A DNA stretch of 64,000 nucleotides, taken from NCBI RefSeq assembly GCF_014640975.1, contig NZ_BMHO01000001.1, forward strand, positions 2,552,166-2,616,165. Direction: 5' to 3'. This DNA is from Microbacterium faecale (GTDB lineage Bacteria > Actinomycetota > Actinomycetes > Actinomycetales > Microbacteriaceae). Positions 41,496 through 50,941 of the stretch are shown here, one piece after another (within the stretch, counting starts at the first letter, position 1; every line of letters begins with the position of its first letter). The notes under the pieces were generated by a model. It ran no database searches. It was not told the origin of the DNA and worked only from the letters and a program-made list of their open reading frames with translations. Made by a program: the position numbers and the translations under genes.

Positions 41496-43535
41496 CTACA
41501 CGAGATCGCGCGGCACGGACAGCTGCCAACTGTCGGCGAAGAATCGCGAGTCGCCGTGTTCCGCGTCGAGCTCGTAGGCATCGAGCTCGGCGTTGACGTG
41601 GAACTCCTCCGGCGTCGAGGTGAGCACGGTGCGCGTCAGAACTTCGATCCGCCAGTCATCGCGTTCGTAACGGCGCACGGTCCGCGTCTCTCCGCGCACC
41701 GAGTTCACGTCGTTGCGCCGGAACGTGTACCACTCGCTCGTGTCGCGGCGCACGACGGTGTCCGTCTCGTCGATCCGGAAGCTGCCCTGATCGTTCAGCA
41801 CTTCGAGCTTCGAGACGTCCGTGGCGAGATCACGCGTGACGCGCCACGCATGCTCGCCCTCCTCCAACGGGGTGATCTCGAGGTCGGGCGCCCCCTCCGG
41901 TTCACCGAACGGCCGTAGCTCGTCGTCCTCCGCTCGCGGAGCACGCACCGGCAGCGAGAGGCGGCTCTGTCCGGCCGCGAAGGTGACCGTCGCGGATTCG
42001 GGAGCCGGCCAGGCGAGCGGCCAGTAGGACGTCGAGACCGACAGCCGGAGTCGGTGTCCCTCGGGGATGTGCTGCGCGATGCCGTTGAGGAGAACCCTCA
42101 CGCGGTAACTTCGCCCCGGTTCGAGCGGTTGCGGGTGCTCGCTGCTGTCGCGGTGAGTGAGATTGAGCAGTCCGTAGGTGAAACGCGTGGCCTCACCATC
42201 CGGGGCGACGTCCGATAGCCGCACCGCCAGCATTGCGACGGGTTTGTCCGAGGAGACCTCGAACTCGGCCGCGGGCAGTCCGAAGATCTCCATGGGCGCG
42301 TCGAGCGGCTCGGTCTCGTAGACGAGCGCACCGCCGTCCTCCTCGCGCTGATCGAAGGGAAGATCGGGAACCGCAGCGTAGGACGCCCATTTTCCAGCGA
42401 ACATCCCGACACTGAGAGGCGACTGCAGCCGGACATCGTGCCCGGGTTCGATCGCCGCACCGTCCTGTTCGAGCGCGTAGCGATTCAGGACGTAACGGCG
42501 CTCGCGAACCTCGGGAGCCGGCCAACTGCGCTCGGCCACCCACCGGCCCGGCCGCGTGTCGTAGGACGTCGCGGGAGGCACGCTGTCCTGCATCCATGCG
42601 CGCAGCATGGGCTCGTCCATCAGTCCCGTGTCGATGCCCTTCAGCCAGTGATCCCACCACCTCACGACCTCCTGGAGAAAGTCGATCGCTGGTCCCGGCA
42701 CGCCGAGGTGCGGGTATTTGTGCCCCCACGGCCCGATGAGGCCCTTGCGCGGCACGTCGAGGTGCTCCATGAGACGAAAGATGGCGTTGGTGTACCCGTC
42801 CGCCCAGCCTCCCACGGCGAAGACGGGGCATGCGATGTCGCTGTAGTCTTCCGAGACCGATGCCGGCTTCCAGTAGTCGTCCCGACGCTGGTGCGTGAGC
42901 CAGGTGTGCAGCCAGAGGCCACTTCCCTCAAGTCGCTCCTGCCACATGTCGCGCCACCGGTCGCCGACGATCATCGGGTCCGGCGGCAGGCTGTTGAACG
43001 CGAACATGACGGTCGCCTCCGAGAGGTTGTCCGTCAGGAGACAGCCGCCCATGTAGTGCATGTTGTCCACGTACAGGTCCTCGGTGGCGGAGGCGGCGAT
43101 GATGGCCTTGAGCGCGGGCGGACGACGGGCGGCGACCTGCAGGCTGTTGAATCCGCCCCACGAGATCCCCATCATGCCCACCGCACCGTCGCACCAGGGC
43201 TGATCGGCGAGCCAGGCGATGACGTCTTCCGCGTCCTCGTGTTCCTGCGGCCGATACTCGTCGACGATCACACCATCGGAGTCGCCGCTGCCGCGAAGGT
43301 CGACGCGCGCCACCACGTAACCGTGGCCAGCGATATACGGATGATTGACCGCGTCGCGACCGCGCGTGCTGTCGCGCTTGCGATACGGCAGGTACTCGAG
43401 GACCGCGGGCACCGGCTTCTGCTCGGCGCTCGTCGGGAGCCAGATCCGCGCGGCGAGTCGGGCGCCATCCCGCATGGGAATGAACACGTTCTCGATGACA
43501 CGGACGTCTTCCGGGAATTCGGTCACCGTTCTCAT
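41496..43535 (-). CDS. CocE/NonD-type S15 hydrolase
   Basis: Alpha/beta hydrolase of 679 residues related to cocaine esterase and X-Pro dipeptidyl peptidases. The nucleophile is in GMMGISWGGFNS. The acid and base of the triad are likely in FAVGGWADGY and GPWGHKYPH. A C-terminal jelly-roll domain of about 200 residues follows (LNLTHRDSSEHPQPLEPGRS, then RLRLSVSTSYWPLAW). No signal peptide is seen, so it is cytoplasmic. Its ATG overlaps the stop codon of the ATP-grasp gene (ATGA), so the two proteins are made together. Actual substrates, ester or peptide, are unknown. Confidence 0.9.
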   Translation of the reverse strand: MRTVTEFPEDVRVIENVFIPMRDGARLAARIWLPTSAEQKPVPAVLEYLPYRKRDSTRGRDAVNHPYIAGHGYVVARVDLRGSGDSDGVIVDEYRPQEHEDAEDVIAWLADQPWCDGAVGMMGISWGGFNSLQVAARRPPALKAIIAASATEDLYVDNMHYMGGCLLTDNLSEATVMFAFNSLPPDPMIVGDRWRDMWQERLEGSGLWLHTWLTHQRRDDYWKPASVSEDYSDIACPVFAVGGWADGYTNAIFRLMEHLDVPRKGLIGPWGHKYPHLGVPGPAIDFLQEVVRWWDHWLKGIDTGLMDEPMLRAWMQDSVPPATSYDTRPGRWVAERSWPAPEVRERRYVLNRYALEQDGAAIEPGHDVRLQSPLSVGMFAGKWASYAAVPDLPFDQREEDGGALVYETEPLDAPMEIFGLPAAEFEVSSDKPVAMLAVRLSDVAPDGEATRFTYGLLNLTHRDSSEHPQPLEPGRSYRVRVLLNGIAQHIPEGHRLRLSVSTSYWPLAWPAPESATVTFAAGQSRLSLPVRAPRAEDDELRPFGEPEGAPDLEITPLEEGEHAWRVTRDLATDVSKLEVLNDQGSFRIDETDTVVRRDTSEWYTFRRNDVNSVRGETRTVRRYERDDWRIEVLTRTVLTSTPEEFHVNAELDAYELDAEHGDSRFFADSWQLSVPRDLV

Positions 43536-44893
43536 ACGTCTGCCTTCTCCTCTCCTCCCGCCGGTTCGAATTCGAAAGGCAGCTCGCTCACGATCGTGTC
43601 GAAGCGCTCAGCCAACTGCTCACGGTCGTCTGCTCCCACGTACACACGGCCGACGATGTAGCGGTAGCTGTTCTGGTTCGCCATCTCGGACAGCTGGACG
43701 CCCTCCTCGGCTTCGATCGTGATGACGCACCACGGGTGCCGTCGCTCGAGCTCCGCGATCTCGTCCGCCGTCGGGATCCGTGTGACGATCGCGTCGTCGT
43801 CGCGGAAGATCATGCACTGCGACGCCACGCGGAACTCGCCATCACCGGAGGACGGACGCGGCGCGTGGCCGAGAGCGATATCGATCGCGACCTCATGGTT
43901 GGAAGCGCCGTCGACCATGACGAACATTTCGCTGTGAGACTGCGAGATGCGCGTGTTGACCTCGATGAGCCAGAGATCGTCCGTCTCCTCATCCCACATG
44001 AACTCCCCGTTGAAGCAGGCGTCGTCGAAGCCGACGCGCCGCAGGTACCGTTCCAAGATGTCGGTCATGCGCTCTTGCACGTGCGAGGGAACACTGCTCG
44101 CGGGGTAGTCGATCCGCTCGATGCTCGTCCCGCTGGCGTCACGATGCATGTCGAAGATGCCGTGCACCGCGAACTCGCCGCGGAACACGCTGCCCTCAGG
44201 CGCGACCTGGATCCCGGAGATCAGCTGCTCCGCGAGACACGTATTTCCTCCTGCGCCCTGCAGTTCCGGCGGCAGGTCGACGCGGTCGAGAACAGCGTTG
44301 AAGGCGTTTCCGACGTGTTCGATCTCCTCCCGGATCTGTGCGACGGCCTCGTCAAACGAGGCGCGATCGCGAACCTCGAACCCCAGATTCGACGAGTGAG
44401 ATTTCACCGGCTTCACCCAGAAGGGAAACCGCAGGTCGATCTGATCGAAGGCATCGTCGTCGAAGGGATCGAAGGAGGCGAACTGCGAAACGCATTCCGG
44501 TACCGAGGCGCGCTGTTCCAGGCGGCTCCAGTACTTGTGCTCGCACTTCAGCAGGCTCTCCAGCGACGGCGCGGGCAACCCACGTTCCTTCGCCAGGATC
44601 GGACCGATGACGCTCGTCGGGAAGTCCCAATGGCTGACGATCGCGTCGACGGAGCCGCCGAATGCGTCGAGTTCCCGCCGGGCCGCGTCGAGTAGCTTCT
44701 GGAACTCGACGTGTGACGCATCCACCAGCGTCTCGTAATCGAGGAGGTCATGAGACCGATAGCTGCGCGCGCCATGCACCGTCTGCAGTTCGTCCCTCTG
44801 CACCTCCGTGAGCCCGAGCACGAAGATGTTCTTCTCATCGCTCTCCGTCCCGCGATCGGCCGATGTGTTCAGCAGTGAGTCGTGATCCAACAT
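43532..44893 (-). CDS. ATP-grasp ligase of unknown substrate
   Basis: ATP-grasp domain protein of 453 residues. An N-terminal preATP-grasp domain includes DAIVSHWDFPTSVIGPILA. The ATP-binding lysine region is FPFWVKPVKSHSSNLGFEV, and the metal-binding motif is WLIEVNTRISQSHSEMF preceded by CFNGEFMWDEE. Family members ligate a carboxylate to an amine through an acyl phosphate, often amino acids to make dipeptides. A C-terminal domain of about 100 residues resembles biotin carboxylase C. It shares a coupled message with an S15-type hydrolase, so the pair may make and break, or make and trim, an amide bond. GGAG lies 5 bases before the ATG. Confidence 0.85.
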   Translation of the reverse strand: MLDHDSLLNTSADRGTESDEKNIFVLGLTEVQRDELQTVHGARSYRSHDLLDYETLVDASHVEFQKLLDAARRELDAFGGSVDAIVSHWDFPTSVIGPILAKERGLPAPSLESLLKCEHKYWSRLEQRASVPECVSQFASFDPFDDDAFDQIDLRFPFWVKPVKSHSSNLGFEVRDRASFDEAVAQIREEIEHVGNAFNAVLDRVDLPPELQGAGGNTCLAEQLISGIQVAPEGSVFRGEFAVHGIFDMHRDASGTSIERIDYPASSVPSHVQERMTDILERYLRRVGFDDACFNGEFMWDEETDDLWLIEVNTRISQSHSEMFVMVDGASNHEVAIDIALGHAPRPSSGDGEFRVASQCMIFRDDDAIVTRIPTADEIAELERRHPWCVITIEAEEGVQLSEMANQNSYRYIVGRVYVGADDREQLAERFDTIVSELPFEFEPAGGEEKADV

Positions 44894-45148
44894 GCCGCTC
44901 CGTCACTTGTCGGGCAGCGGCCTGCTCGTCGGCGGCCGCCGCGGGGTCATTGGGCACGACGGTAGGCGGGCTTCTCCTCCGGGCCGAGGGCCTTGCGCAC
45001 GACTCGAACCATGTGTAGGTCGCGGGCGCGTGCGGTTAAGTGCGTCGTACTCACCTCCGCGAGCAGCCGGCGCGGCAGAAGCGGGAGTGTTCGTCGGCGC
45101 GGACTGCGGGCCGACGACGGCGCCTTCGCGTGCGGCGGCTCGGGTCGG

Positions 45149-45154
45149 TAGATT
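45149..45154 (+). promoter_or_regulatory. -10 box TAGATT, leaderless start at 45161
   Basis: TAGATT is followed by six bases and the pgi ATG, with no ribosome site. Confidence 0.7.
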
Positions 45155-45160
45155 CTCACT

Positions 45161-46825
45161 ATGACCTCTCCTGTCGACCCCACCCGTACTCGCGCCTGGG
45201 CGGAACTCCTCGAGCTCGGCGATGGCTTCTCCCCCGACCTCCGCGCCTGGTTCGACGAGGACCCCGACCGGGCCGCGCGCCTGAGCCTCGACCTGGCCGA
45301 CCTGCGCGTCGACCTGTCGAAGAACCTCGTCACCGATGAGATCCTCGCCGCGCTCGTGCGGCTGGCGGAGGAGACGGGTGTGGCCGAGCGCTACGCGGCC
45401 ATGATCGCGGGCGAGCACATCAACACGACCGAGGACCGCGCCGTCCTGCACACGGCGCTGCGCCGCCCGGCGGGCGCGCCGCTCTCGGTCGACGGCCAGG
45501 ACATCGATGCCGACGTGCAGGAGGTGCTGACGCGTCTCGACGCGTTCGCGGACCGTGTGCGCTCCGGCAAATGGACCGGCGTCACCGGCAAGCGCGTGAC
45601 GCACGTCGTGAACATCGGCATCGGCGGCAGCGACCTCGGACCCGTGATGGTCTTCGAGGCTCTCGCACCGTACGCGGACGCCGGAATCGAGGCGCGCTTC
45701 ATCTCGAACATCGATCCAACCGACCTGGCGCAGAAGACGGCGGGGCTCGACCCCGAGACGACGCTGTTCATCGTCGCATCGAAGACGTTCACCACGCTCG
45801 AGACGCTGACGAACGCGCGCCTCGCCCGCGAGTGGCTGTGGGAGGGCCTCGGCATCGGGTCCGACGAGGCCGCGCGCGCGAACGCCGTGTCGAAGCACTT
45901 CATCGCGCTGTCGACGGCCCTCGACAAGGTCGCCGAATTCGGCATCGACACGAACAACGCGTTCGGGTTCTGGGACTGGGTCGGCGGACGCTACTCGGTC
46001 GACTCGGCGATCGGAGCATCGCTCGCCATCACCCTCGGACCCGAGCGGTTCCGCGACTTCCTGGCAGGCTTCCACGCCGTCGACGAGCACGTGCGCACGA
46101 CACCGCTCGAGAAGAACGTGCCCGTCCTGATGGGCGTGCTGAACATCTGGTATACCAACTTCCTCGGCGCGCAGTCGCACGCGGTGCTGCCGTATGCGCA
46201 GCTGCTGCATCGCTTCCCCGCGTACCTGCAGCAGCTGACGATGGAGTCGAACGGCAAGTCGGTGCGGTGGGACGGATCCCCCGTCACGACCGACACCGGC
46301 GAGGTGTTCTGGGGCGAGCCGGGAACGAACGGCCAGCACGCCTTCTACCAGCTCATCCACCAGGGCACGCGCCTCATTCCAGCCGACTTCATCGCCTTCG
46401 CGAACCCCGCCTACCCCCTCGAGGACGGCGGGCGCGACGTGCACGGGCTGTTCCTGGCGAACTTCCTCGCGCAGACGAAGGCGCTCGCGTTCGGCAAGAC
46501 GGCGGACGAGGTCGAGGCCGAGGGCACGACGGGAGCCCTCGTCGCCGCGCGGACCTTCGACGGCAACCGCCCGACGACGTCGATCTTCGCGCCGGATCTC
46601 ACGCCGCGCGTCCTGGGCGAGCTCATCGCGCTCTACGAGCACATCACCTTCACGCAGGGCGTGATCTGGGGCCTTAATTCCTTCGACCAGTGGGGCGTCG
46701 AGCTCGGCAAGCAGCTCGCGCTCGAGATCGCTCCCGCGATCGAAGGCGACGAGAGCGCGATCGCGGCTCAGGATCCGTCAACGCGCGCGCTGCTCGCGTA
46801 CTACCGCGAGCACCGGCGCGGCTGA
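45161..46825 (+). CDS. pgi: Glucose-6-phosphate isomerase
   Basis: Glycolytic enzyme of 554 residues interconverting glucose 6-phosphate and fructose 6-phosphate. Family motifs include [54 protein letters not shown] and the catalytic-site region [17 protein letters not shown]. The C-terminal signature [17 protein letters not shown] is complete. It is monocistronic with a leaderless start and a terminator. Confidence 0.98.
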   Translation: MTSPVDPTRTRAWAELLELGDGFSPDLRAWFDEDPDRAARLSLDLADLRVDLSKNLVTDEILAALVRLAEETGVAERYAAMIAGEHINTTEDRAVLHTALRRPAGAPLSVDGQDIDADVQEVLTRLDAFADRVRSGKWTGVTGKRVTHVVNIGIGGSDLGPVMVFEALAPYADAGIEARFISNIDPTDLAQKTAGLDPETTLFIVASKTFTTLETLTNARLAREWLWEGLGIGSDEAARANAVSKHFIALSTALDKVAEFGIDTNNAFGFWDWVGGRYSVDSAIGASLAITLGPERFRDFLAGFHAVDEHVRTTPLEKNVPVLMGVLNIWYTNFLGAQSHAVLPYAQLLHRFPAYLQQLTMESNGKSVRWDGSPVTTDTGEVFWGEPGTNGQHAFYQLIHQGTRLIPADFIAFANPAYPLEDGGRDVHGLFLANFLAQTKALAFGKTADEVEAEGTTGALVAARTFDGNRPTTSIFAPDLTPRVLGELIALYEHITFTQGVIWGLNSFDQWGVELGKQLALEIAPAIEGDESAIAAQDPSTRALLAYYREHRRG

Positions 46826-46834
46826 GACGTACCG

Positions 46835-46877
46835 ACGACAGGGGCGGGGCCGTCTCGGCCGCGCCCCTGTCGTTTTG
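46835..46877 (+). terminator. Rho-independent terminator after pgi
   Basis: Inverted repeat with 17-base arms broken by one mismatch, around the loop GTCTC, followed by TTTT. It starts 9 bases after the pgi stop codon. Confidence 0.9.
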
Positions 46878-46948
46878 GATGCGGAACAGGCATCATGTGA
46901 GATCCGGGGCCGCACCGGCGGTCCCCTGCGAAAGGAGCCGACGACACC

Positions 46949-47419
46949 ATGCAGGATGACAACAGCGGCCCCACCACGACGCACGCCGCGTGGGGAGCAG
47001 GAAACCCCCGACTCCTCGTCCGCTCGGACGCGGAGCGCATGATCCAGCCGCTCACGACGGACGAGCTCACGATCGGATCCGCCGAGGGCAGCGGCTTACG
47101 ACTCGCCGGCATCGACGCGCTCCACGCGACGGTCGTGCACGACGAACGCGACGAATACGTCGTCACGTTGCACGGCGAGGGCGAGATGAACGCGAACCCG
47201 CTCTCAGCCGCAACGCACCCGGACGAGCGCAGCGAGACGCTGCGGACCGGGGCGAGCTTCACGGCCGGGCCGTGGCGGTTCGTCTTCGACCGCGAGGAAT
47301 TCGCCGACCACGGTCGACCCCACGGTGGACGCGAGGGCGGCGAGATGTCGGACCAGCAGCCGCAGCCGCCGCGTCCCGACTACTCGAGCGACGCTCGCGA
47401 GGACGACCCGCGCACGTAA
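46949..47419 (+). CDS. Divergent FHA-like protein
   Basis: A 156-residue acidic protein. The first 110 residues resemble a degenerate FHA fold (LTIGSAEGSGLRLAGIDALH, where FHA domains have GRxxxxDI..S..H) and end in TAGPWRFVFDREEFADHG. The phosphothreonine-binding residues are not well kept. A disordered Gly/Pro/Asp tail completes it. AAAGGAG lies 7 bases upstream of the ATG. It is convergent with the small gene at 47427-47687. Confidence 0.75.
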   Translation: MQDDNSGPTTTHAAWGAGNPRLLVRSDAERMIQPLTTDELTIGSAEGSGLRLAGIDALHATVVHDERDEYVVTLHGEGEMNANPLSAATHPDERSETLRTGASFTAGPWRFVFDREEFADHGRPHGGREGGEMSDQQPQPPRPDYSSDAREDDPRT

Positions 47420-47426
47420 CCGGCCG

Positions 47427-47687
47427 TCAGCTGTCGCGCAACGCGTCGATCAGCTCGGCCTTGCGCAGGTCGGAGTACCCCGTGAGGCCGATCTCCCTGG
47501 CGCGCTCGCGCAGCTCCGGCACCGTCCAGTCGTCGTAGGATCCGGACTCCCCGCCGCGCCGTCCCACCGACTTCCGTCCGTCGCGGGCAGCGGCGTTCGC
47601 GATTCGCGCGGCCTTCTGCTTCGATGCGCCCGATTCGCGCACCTCTTCGTACACTTCCTCGTCCTTGATCCTCTTGCTGGGTGCCAT
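47427..47687 (-). CDS. Small DUF7218/Rho N-terminal-like protein
   Basis: An 86-residue basic protein. The N-terminal half (DEEVYEEVRESGASKQKAAR) is of a kind found in DUF7218 proteins, and the C-terminal half (DWTVPELRERAREIGLTGYS, then KAELIDALRDS) matches the Rho N-terminal helix-extended-helix that binds nucleic acid. I chose MAPSKRIKDEE at 47687, with GGGAGGAG upstream. The role is unknown; it may bind DNA or RNA under stress. Confidence 0.82.
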   Translation of the reverse strand: MAPSKRIKDEEVYEEVRESGASKQKAARIANAAARDGRKSVGRRGGESGSYDDWTVPELRERAREIGLTGYSDLRKAELIDALRDS

Positions 47688-47807
47688 GGCCGTTCTCCTC
47701 CCGTTCGAGATTCGTGAGCCGACAGCCATCCGAGTGGCCATACGCCTGTCACCCTCGCACCGGTCAGCCGGCGACACAACCACCTTGCGCAAGTCGCCGC
47801 GAGCTGG

Positions 47808-48428
47808 TCAGGAGGTCGGCGGCGGCCCGTCAGCAGTGGGGCTCTTCGCGAGCCACCCCAGCTCGTCGTGCGCCGCGAAGAAGTGACGGAACCGGTATAC
47901 CAGCGGGCTCCACCGACTCGGATCCGGAAGCGGCGTTCCCGGCTTCAGGATCTCCGGGTCCGCGTGCACGCGGACGACCTCCGCCTCGACCATGTAGTAG
48001 CTGCCGTCGAGGCCCGGCGTCGCGCGACGCAGAGTCGCCTCGAACTGCAGGCGGCATTCGGCGACGCGCGGCACCGTCACGACCTCCGACTCCTGCGGGG
48101 TGAGGCCCGCGGCGCCGAACTTGTCGGGCTCATGGCGGAAACGCGGCTTGCCGTCCGGCACCGGATTGCGACCGGTGGTGCCGTCGAGCGCAATGACCGC
48201 GCGCCAGAGTTCGCCGGACGGGAAGTTCACCGTCATGTCCCCGCGCTCGAGCAGGTTCGTCACCGTCTGCCCGTCCGTCTCGAGGCCCAGCACGAGCATG
48301 TTCCCGAGTGCCCAATACGAGGACGCGGGCGCGAGGTTCGTCGTTCCGTCGGGGTTCTCGCTCGCGATGAGATACGCCGGCGTTCCGACGTAGAGCGTCT
48401 CGGGCTGCGCGATGACATGGCTGGGCAC
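47808..48428 (-). CDS. Flavin reductase family (FMN-binding split barrel) protein
   Basis: A 206-residue protein resembling flavin-binding split barrel enzymes (TPAYLIASENPDGTTNLAPA, SYWALGNMLVLGLE, MTVNFPSGELW). The C-terminal end is specific to a subfamily of unknown function with FRHFFAAHDELGWLAKSP. The GTG start at 48428 has GGAGG upstream. It stands alone between the Rho N-like gene and the ectoine-type operon end, with no partner enzyme. Confidence 0.85.
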   Translation of the reverse strand: MPSHVIAQPETLYVGTPAYLIASENPDGTTNLAPASSYWALGNMLVLGLETDGQTVTNLLERGDMTVNFPSGELWRAVIALDGTTGRNPVPDGKPRFRHEPDKFGAAGLTPQESEVVTVPRVAECRLQFEATLRRATPGLDGSYYMVEAEVVRVHADPEILKPGTPLPDPSRWSPLVYRFRHFFAAHDELGWLAKSPTADGPPPTS

Positions 48429-48535
48429 GGGAAGGGACCTCCTCGGGTCGGCGGGCGCTTTCGACGTTAGTACGGCGGTGCGCCGAACGCCCGCGCGAGC
48501 CGGTTCTGCGCTTCACAGCGCGTAACGGATGCTCC

Positions 48536-49261
48536 TCAGAGGACCTTGTTGAGGAACTCCTGCGTCCGGACTTCGCGCGGGCTCGAGAACACCTGCTGCG
48601 GATCGCCCTCTTCGACGATGACGCCGCCGTCCATGAAGACCACCCGATCGCCGACCTCGCGGGCGAAGCCCATCTCGTGGGTGACGACGACCATCGTCAT
48701 GCCCTCGTGCGCGAGATCCTTCATCACCGCGAGGACCTCGCCGACGAGCTCCGGGTCGAGCGCGGAAGTGGGCTCGTCGAAGAGCATCACCCGCGGTTCC
48801 ATCGCGAGCGCCCTGGCGATCGCGACGCGCTGCTGCTGTCCGCCCGACAGGCTCGACGGATACGCGTTCTCCTTGTCGGCGAGCCCGACCTTGTCGAGCA
48901 GCGCGCGGGCGCGGTCCCTCGCTCCGGCTTTACCGAGCTTGCGGACCATCATCGGCGCGAGACAGATGTTCTCGATGACCGACATGTGCGGGAACAGGTT
49001 GAACTGCTGGAACACCATGCCGATCTCGGCGCGGACGCCGTCGATCCGCGTCTTCGGATCGGTGAGGCGGTGCCCATCGATGACGACGTCGCCGCCCGTG
49101 ATGTCCTCTAGGCGGTTCAGGCAGCGCAACAGCGTGCTCTTGCCCGATCCGGACGGCCCGATCACGCAGACGACCTCGCCGTCCTCGACCTCCAGATCGA
49201 TGCCCGTGAGCACGTGGTTCGTGCCGAACGACTTGTGAAGGTCGGAGACCTCGATGATCAT
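48536..49261 (-). CDS. Polar amino acid-type ABC ATPase (EhuA-like)
   Basis: ATPase of 241 residues of the GlnQ/HisP family. Walker A is GPSGSGKST, the signature is [16 protein letters not shown], and Walker B is [15 protein letters not shown]. The start [13 protein letters not shown] overlaps the end of the permease gene by 4 bases. It is the last gene of the operon that encodes probable ectoine-degrading enzymes, so its likely cargo is ectoine or hydroxyectoine, as for EhuA. Cargo is inferred from context only. Confidence 0.93.
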   Translation of the reverse strand: MIIEVSDLHKSFGTNHVLTGIDLEVEDGEVVCVIGPSGSGKSTLLRCLNRLEDITGGDVVIDGHRLTDPKTRIDGVRAEIGMVFQQFNLFPHMSVIENICLAPMMVRKLGKAGARDRARALLDKVGLADKENAYPSSLSGGQQQRVAIARALAMEPRVMLFDEPTSALDPELVGEVLAVMKDLAHEGMTMVVVTHEMGFAREVGDRVVFMDGGVIVEEGDPQQVFSSPREVRTQEFLNKVL

Positions 49262-49929
49262 GACCGCAGCTCCAAACGCTTCTCGGTGTACCGCAGCACG
49301 GCGGACAGGGTCAGCGTGATTGCGAGGTAGAACACCGCGGCCGCCGTGTAGATCTCCACGGCGTTGTAGTAGGTCGAGGCAACCGTCCGCGCCTGGAACA
49401 GGACCTCGGGAACGAGGATGACCGACAGCAGCGACGTGTCCTTGATGCTGACGATGAACTGGTTGCCGAGGGGCGGGATCATCCGCTTGAAGGCCTGCGG
49501 CCAGATCACCTTGAGCATCGTGATGTGGTGGCTCATGCCGAGCGAGCGGCCCGCCTCCATCTGCCCCTTGTCGACCGACTGCACGGCGCCGCGCACGATC
49601 TCGGCGATGTACGCGCCGGAGTTGAGCCCGATCACGATGATGCCAGCGGCGAGCGACGGCAGCGTGTACTGAATGATCAAGGGCAGCGCAAAGAAGATCC
49701 ACATCGCCTGCACGAGCAGCGGCGTGCCGCGGAGCACCTCGATGTAGATCACCGCGATGACCCGGATGACGCGGAAGCGGCTCAGACGAGCGAGTCCGAA
49801 GACGGCTCCGAGCACGAAGCCGATCAGGAGTCCGACAACGGACACCAGGAGGGTGTAGAGCAGGCCCACCGCGAGGTTCGGGAAGTACGCGACGACACCG
49901 ACCCAGTCGAAGTCCGTGATGATGTTCAT
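49258..49929 (-). CDS. Polar amino acid-type ABC permease (EhuC/D-like)
   Basis: Permease of 223 residues with about five membrane segments. The EAA-type loop is [20 protein letters not shown], followed by [19 protein letters not shown], as in HisM/GlnP proteins. Ehu systems of proteobacteria have two permeases, and here only one is encoded, which probably acts as a homodimer. Confidence 0.92.
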   Translation of the reverse strand: MNIITDFDWVGVVAYFPNLAVGLLYTLLVSVVGLLIGFVLGAVFGLARLSRFRVIRVIAVIYIEVLRGTPLLVQAMWIFFALPLIIQYTLPSLAAGIIVIGLNSGAYIAEIVRGAVQSVDKGQMEAGRSLGMSHHITMLKVIWPQAFKRMIPPLGNQFIVSIKDTSLLSVILVPEVLFQARTVASTYYNAVEIYTAAAVFYLAITLTLSAVLRYTEKRLELRS

Positions 49930-49935
49930 GTCACG

Positions 49936-49967
49936 CGCGCCCCTCGTGAGCGCGCACGAGGGGCGCG
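49936..49967. promoter_or_regulatory. Intercistronic hairpin between binding-protein and permease genes
   Basis: Perfect 13-bp stem (CGCGCCCCTCGTG and its complement) with a 6-base loop, in the 66-base gap between the substrate-binding protein gene and the permease gene. No T-tract follows. Such hairpins usually protect the upstream part of a message, so the binding protein is made in excess over the membrane parts. Confidence 0.8.
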
Positions 49968-49995
49968 GCCATGATCGTTATGCATTCGGTTCTGA

Positions 49996-50832
49996 TCAAC
50001 CGACCTGCGACTCGGCCAGCTCATCCAGCCACTCGGGCTCGCTGCCGAACCAGTCGCTGTAGATCTCGGCGTAGGTGCCGTCGTCGATGATCTCGGCGAG
50101 CGCCTCGTTCATGGCCGTCACGAGGTCCTCGTTGCCCTTCGAGACCGCGAGGCCGTAGTCCTGCCCCTCGAGCAGCTCTCCGACGGTCTTCAGGCTGTCC
50201 TCGCCCTGGGTGAGGATGTAGTACTCGACGTTCGGCGCGTCGTAGAGCACAGCATCGGAGCCGCCACCCTCGACCGACAGGTAGGCCTGGTCAAGCTGCT
50301 CGTACGTGTTCGGCGTCGCGCCCTCGATGTTCTCGCTGATGTAGTCGGCGCTCGTCGAACCGAGACGCGTCGCGATGTCGAGGCCTTCGAGGTCTTCCAC
50401 GCCGTTGATGTCCGTGTTGTCAATCGGGACCCCGATCCGCAGACCCGACTTGTAGTAGGGGCTCGTGAAGTCGACAGCGCCCTTACGCTCTTCGGTGATC
50501 GTGATCCCGGCGATCGCGATGTCGAACGTGCCGGTCTGCAGTCCCGGGATGATGCCGTCGAAGTTGGTCGTCTCGAGGTCGATCTCGAATCCGACCCGGT
50601 CGGCGATCGCGTTCACGATGTCGATGTCGAAGCCGACGTACTCGCCGTCCTCTTCGAACTCGAAGGGAACGAACGAGGTGTCGGTCGCGACGACGTACGT
50701 GTCCTCGAGGTTCGACGCGTCAGCGTCGCCGCCGCCGTTATCACCGCCGCCTTCGTCGCTGGAGCAGGCCGCGAGACCGCCGGCCAGGAGGAGTGCCGAT
50801 GCCACTGCTGCGGTTTTCTTGGTGAGTTTCAC
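49996..50832 (-). CDS. ABC substrate-binding lipoprotein, family 3 (EhuB-like)
   Basis: Exported lipoprotein of 278 residues. The lipobox is LAACSSD (Cys near residue 23), followed by an acidic Gly/Asp linker. The family 3 binding domain has TYVVATDTSFVPFEFEEDG and GFDIDIVNAIADRVGFEI. The binding proteins of ectoine uptake (EhuB) belong to this family, as do those for many amino acids. The GTG start at 50832 begins the signal peptide. A gap of 109 bases separates it from the upstream dehydrogenase gene, enough for an internal promoter, though I see no clear one. Confidence 0.92.
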   Translation of the reverse strand: MKLTKKTAAVASALLLAGGLAACSSDEGGGDNGGGDADASNLEDTYVVATDTSFVPFEFEEDGEYVGFDIDIVNAIADRVGFEIDLETTNFDGIIPGLQTGTFDIAIAGITITEERKGAVDFTSPYYKSGLRIGVPIDNTDINGVEDLEGLDIATRLGSTSADYISENIEGATPNTYEQLDQAYLSVEGGGSDAVLYDAPNVEYYILTQGEDSLKTVGELLEGQDYGLAVSKGNEDLVTAMNEALAEIIDDGTYAEIYSDWFGSEPEWLDELAESQVG

Positions 50833-50941
50833 GAAAGGACCTTCCGTCTCGGGTGATGTCCGCGTCAGCGGTGTTCAGATGTCTGCAACGTATACATCCG
50901 GACAATGCACTGTCAAACGCTCCTCCTGGCCGGAATCGGCG

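Noticed and set aside
44947..45012. Minus-strand 21-codon ORF (MVRVVRKALGPEEKPAYRRAQ-like)
   Set aside because: Looks coding in composition and could be a leader peptide before the ATP-grasp gene, but I see no ribosome site or clear promoter to support it.
44991..45020. tRNA
   Set aside because: A GGTTCGAGTC-like T-arm occurs on the minus strand, but no acceptor stem, anticodon arm or CCA-proximal structure fits around it.
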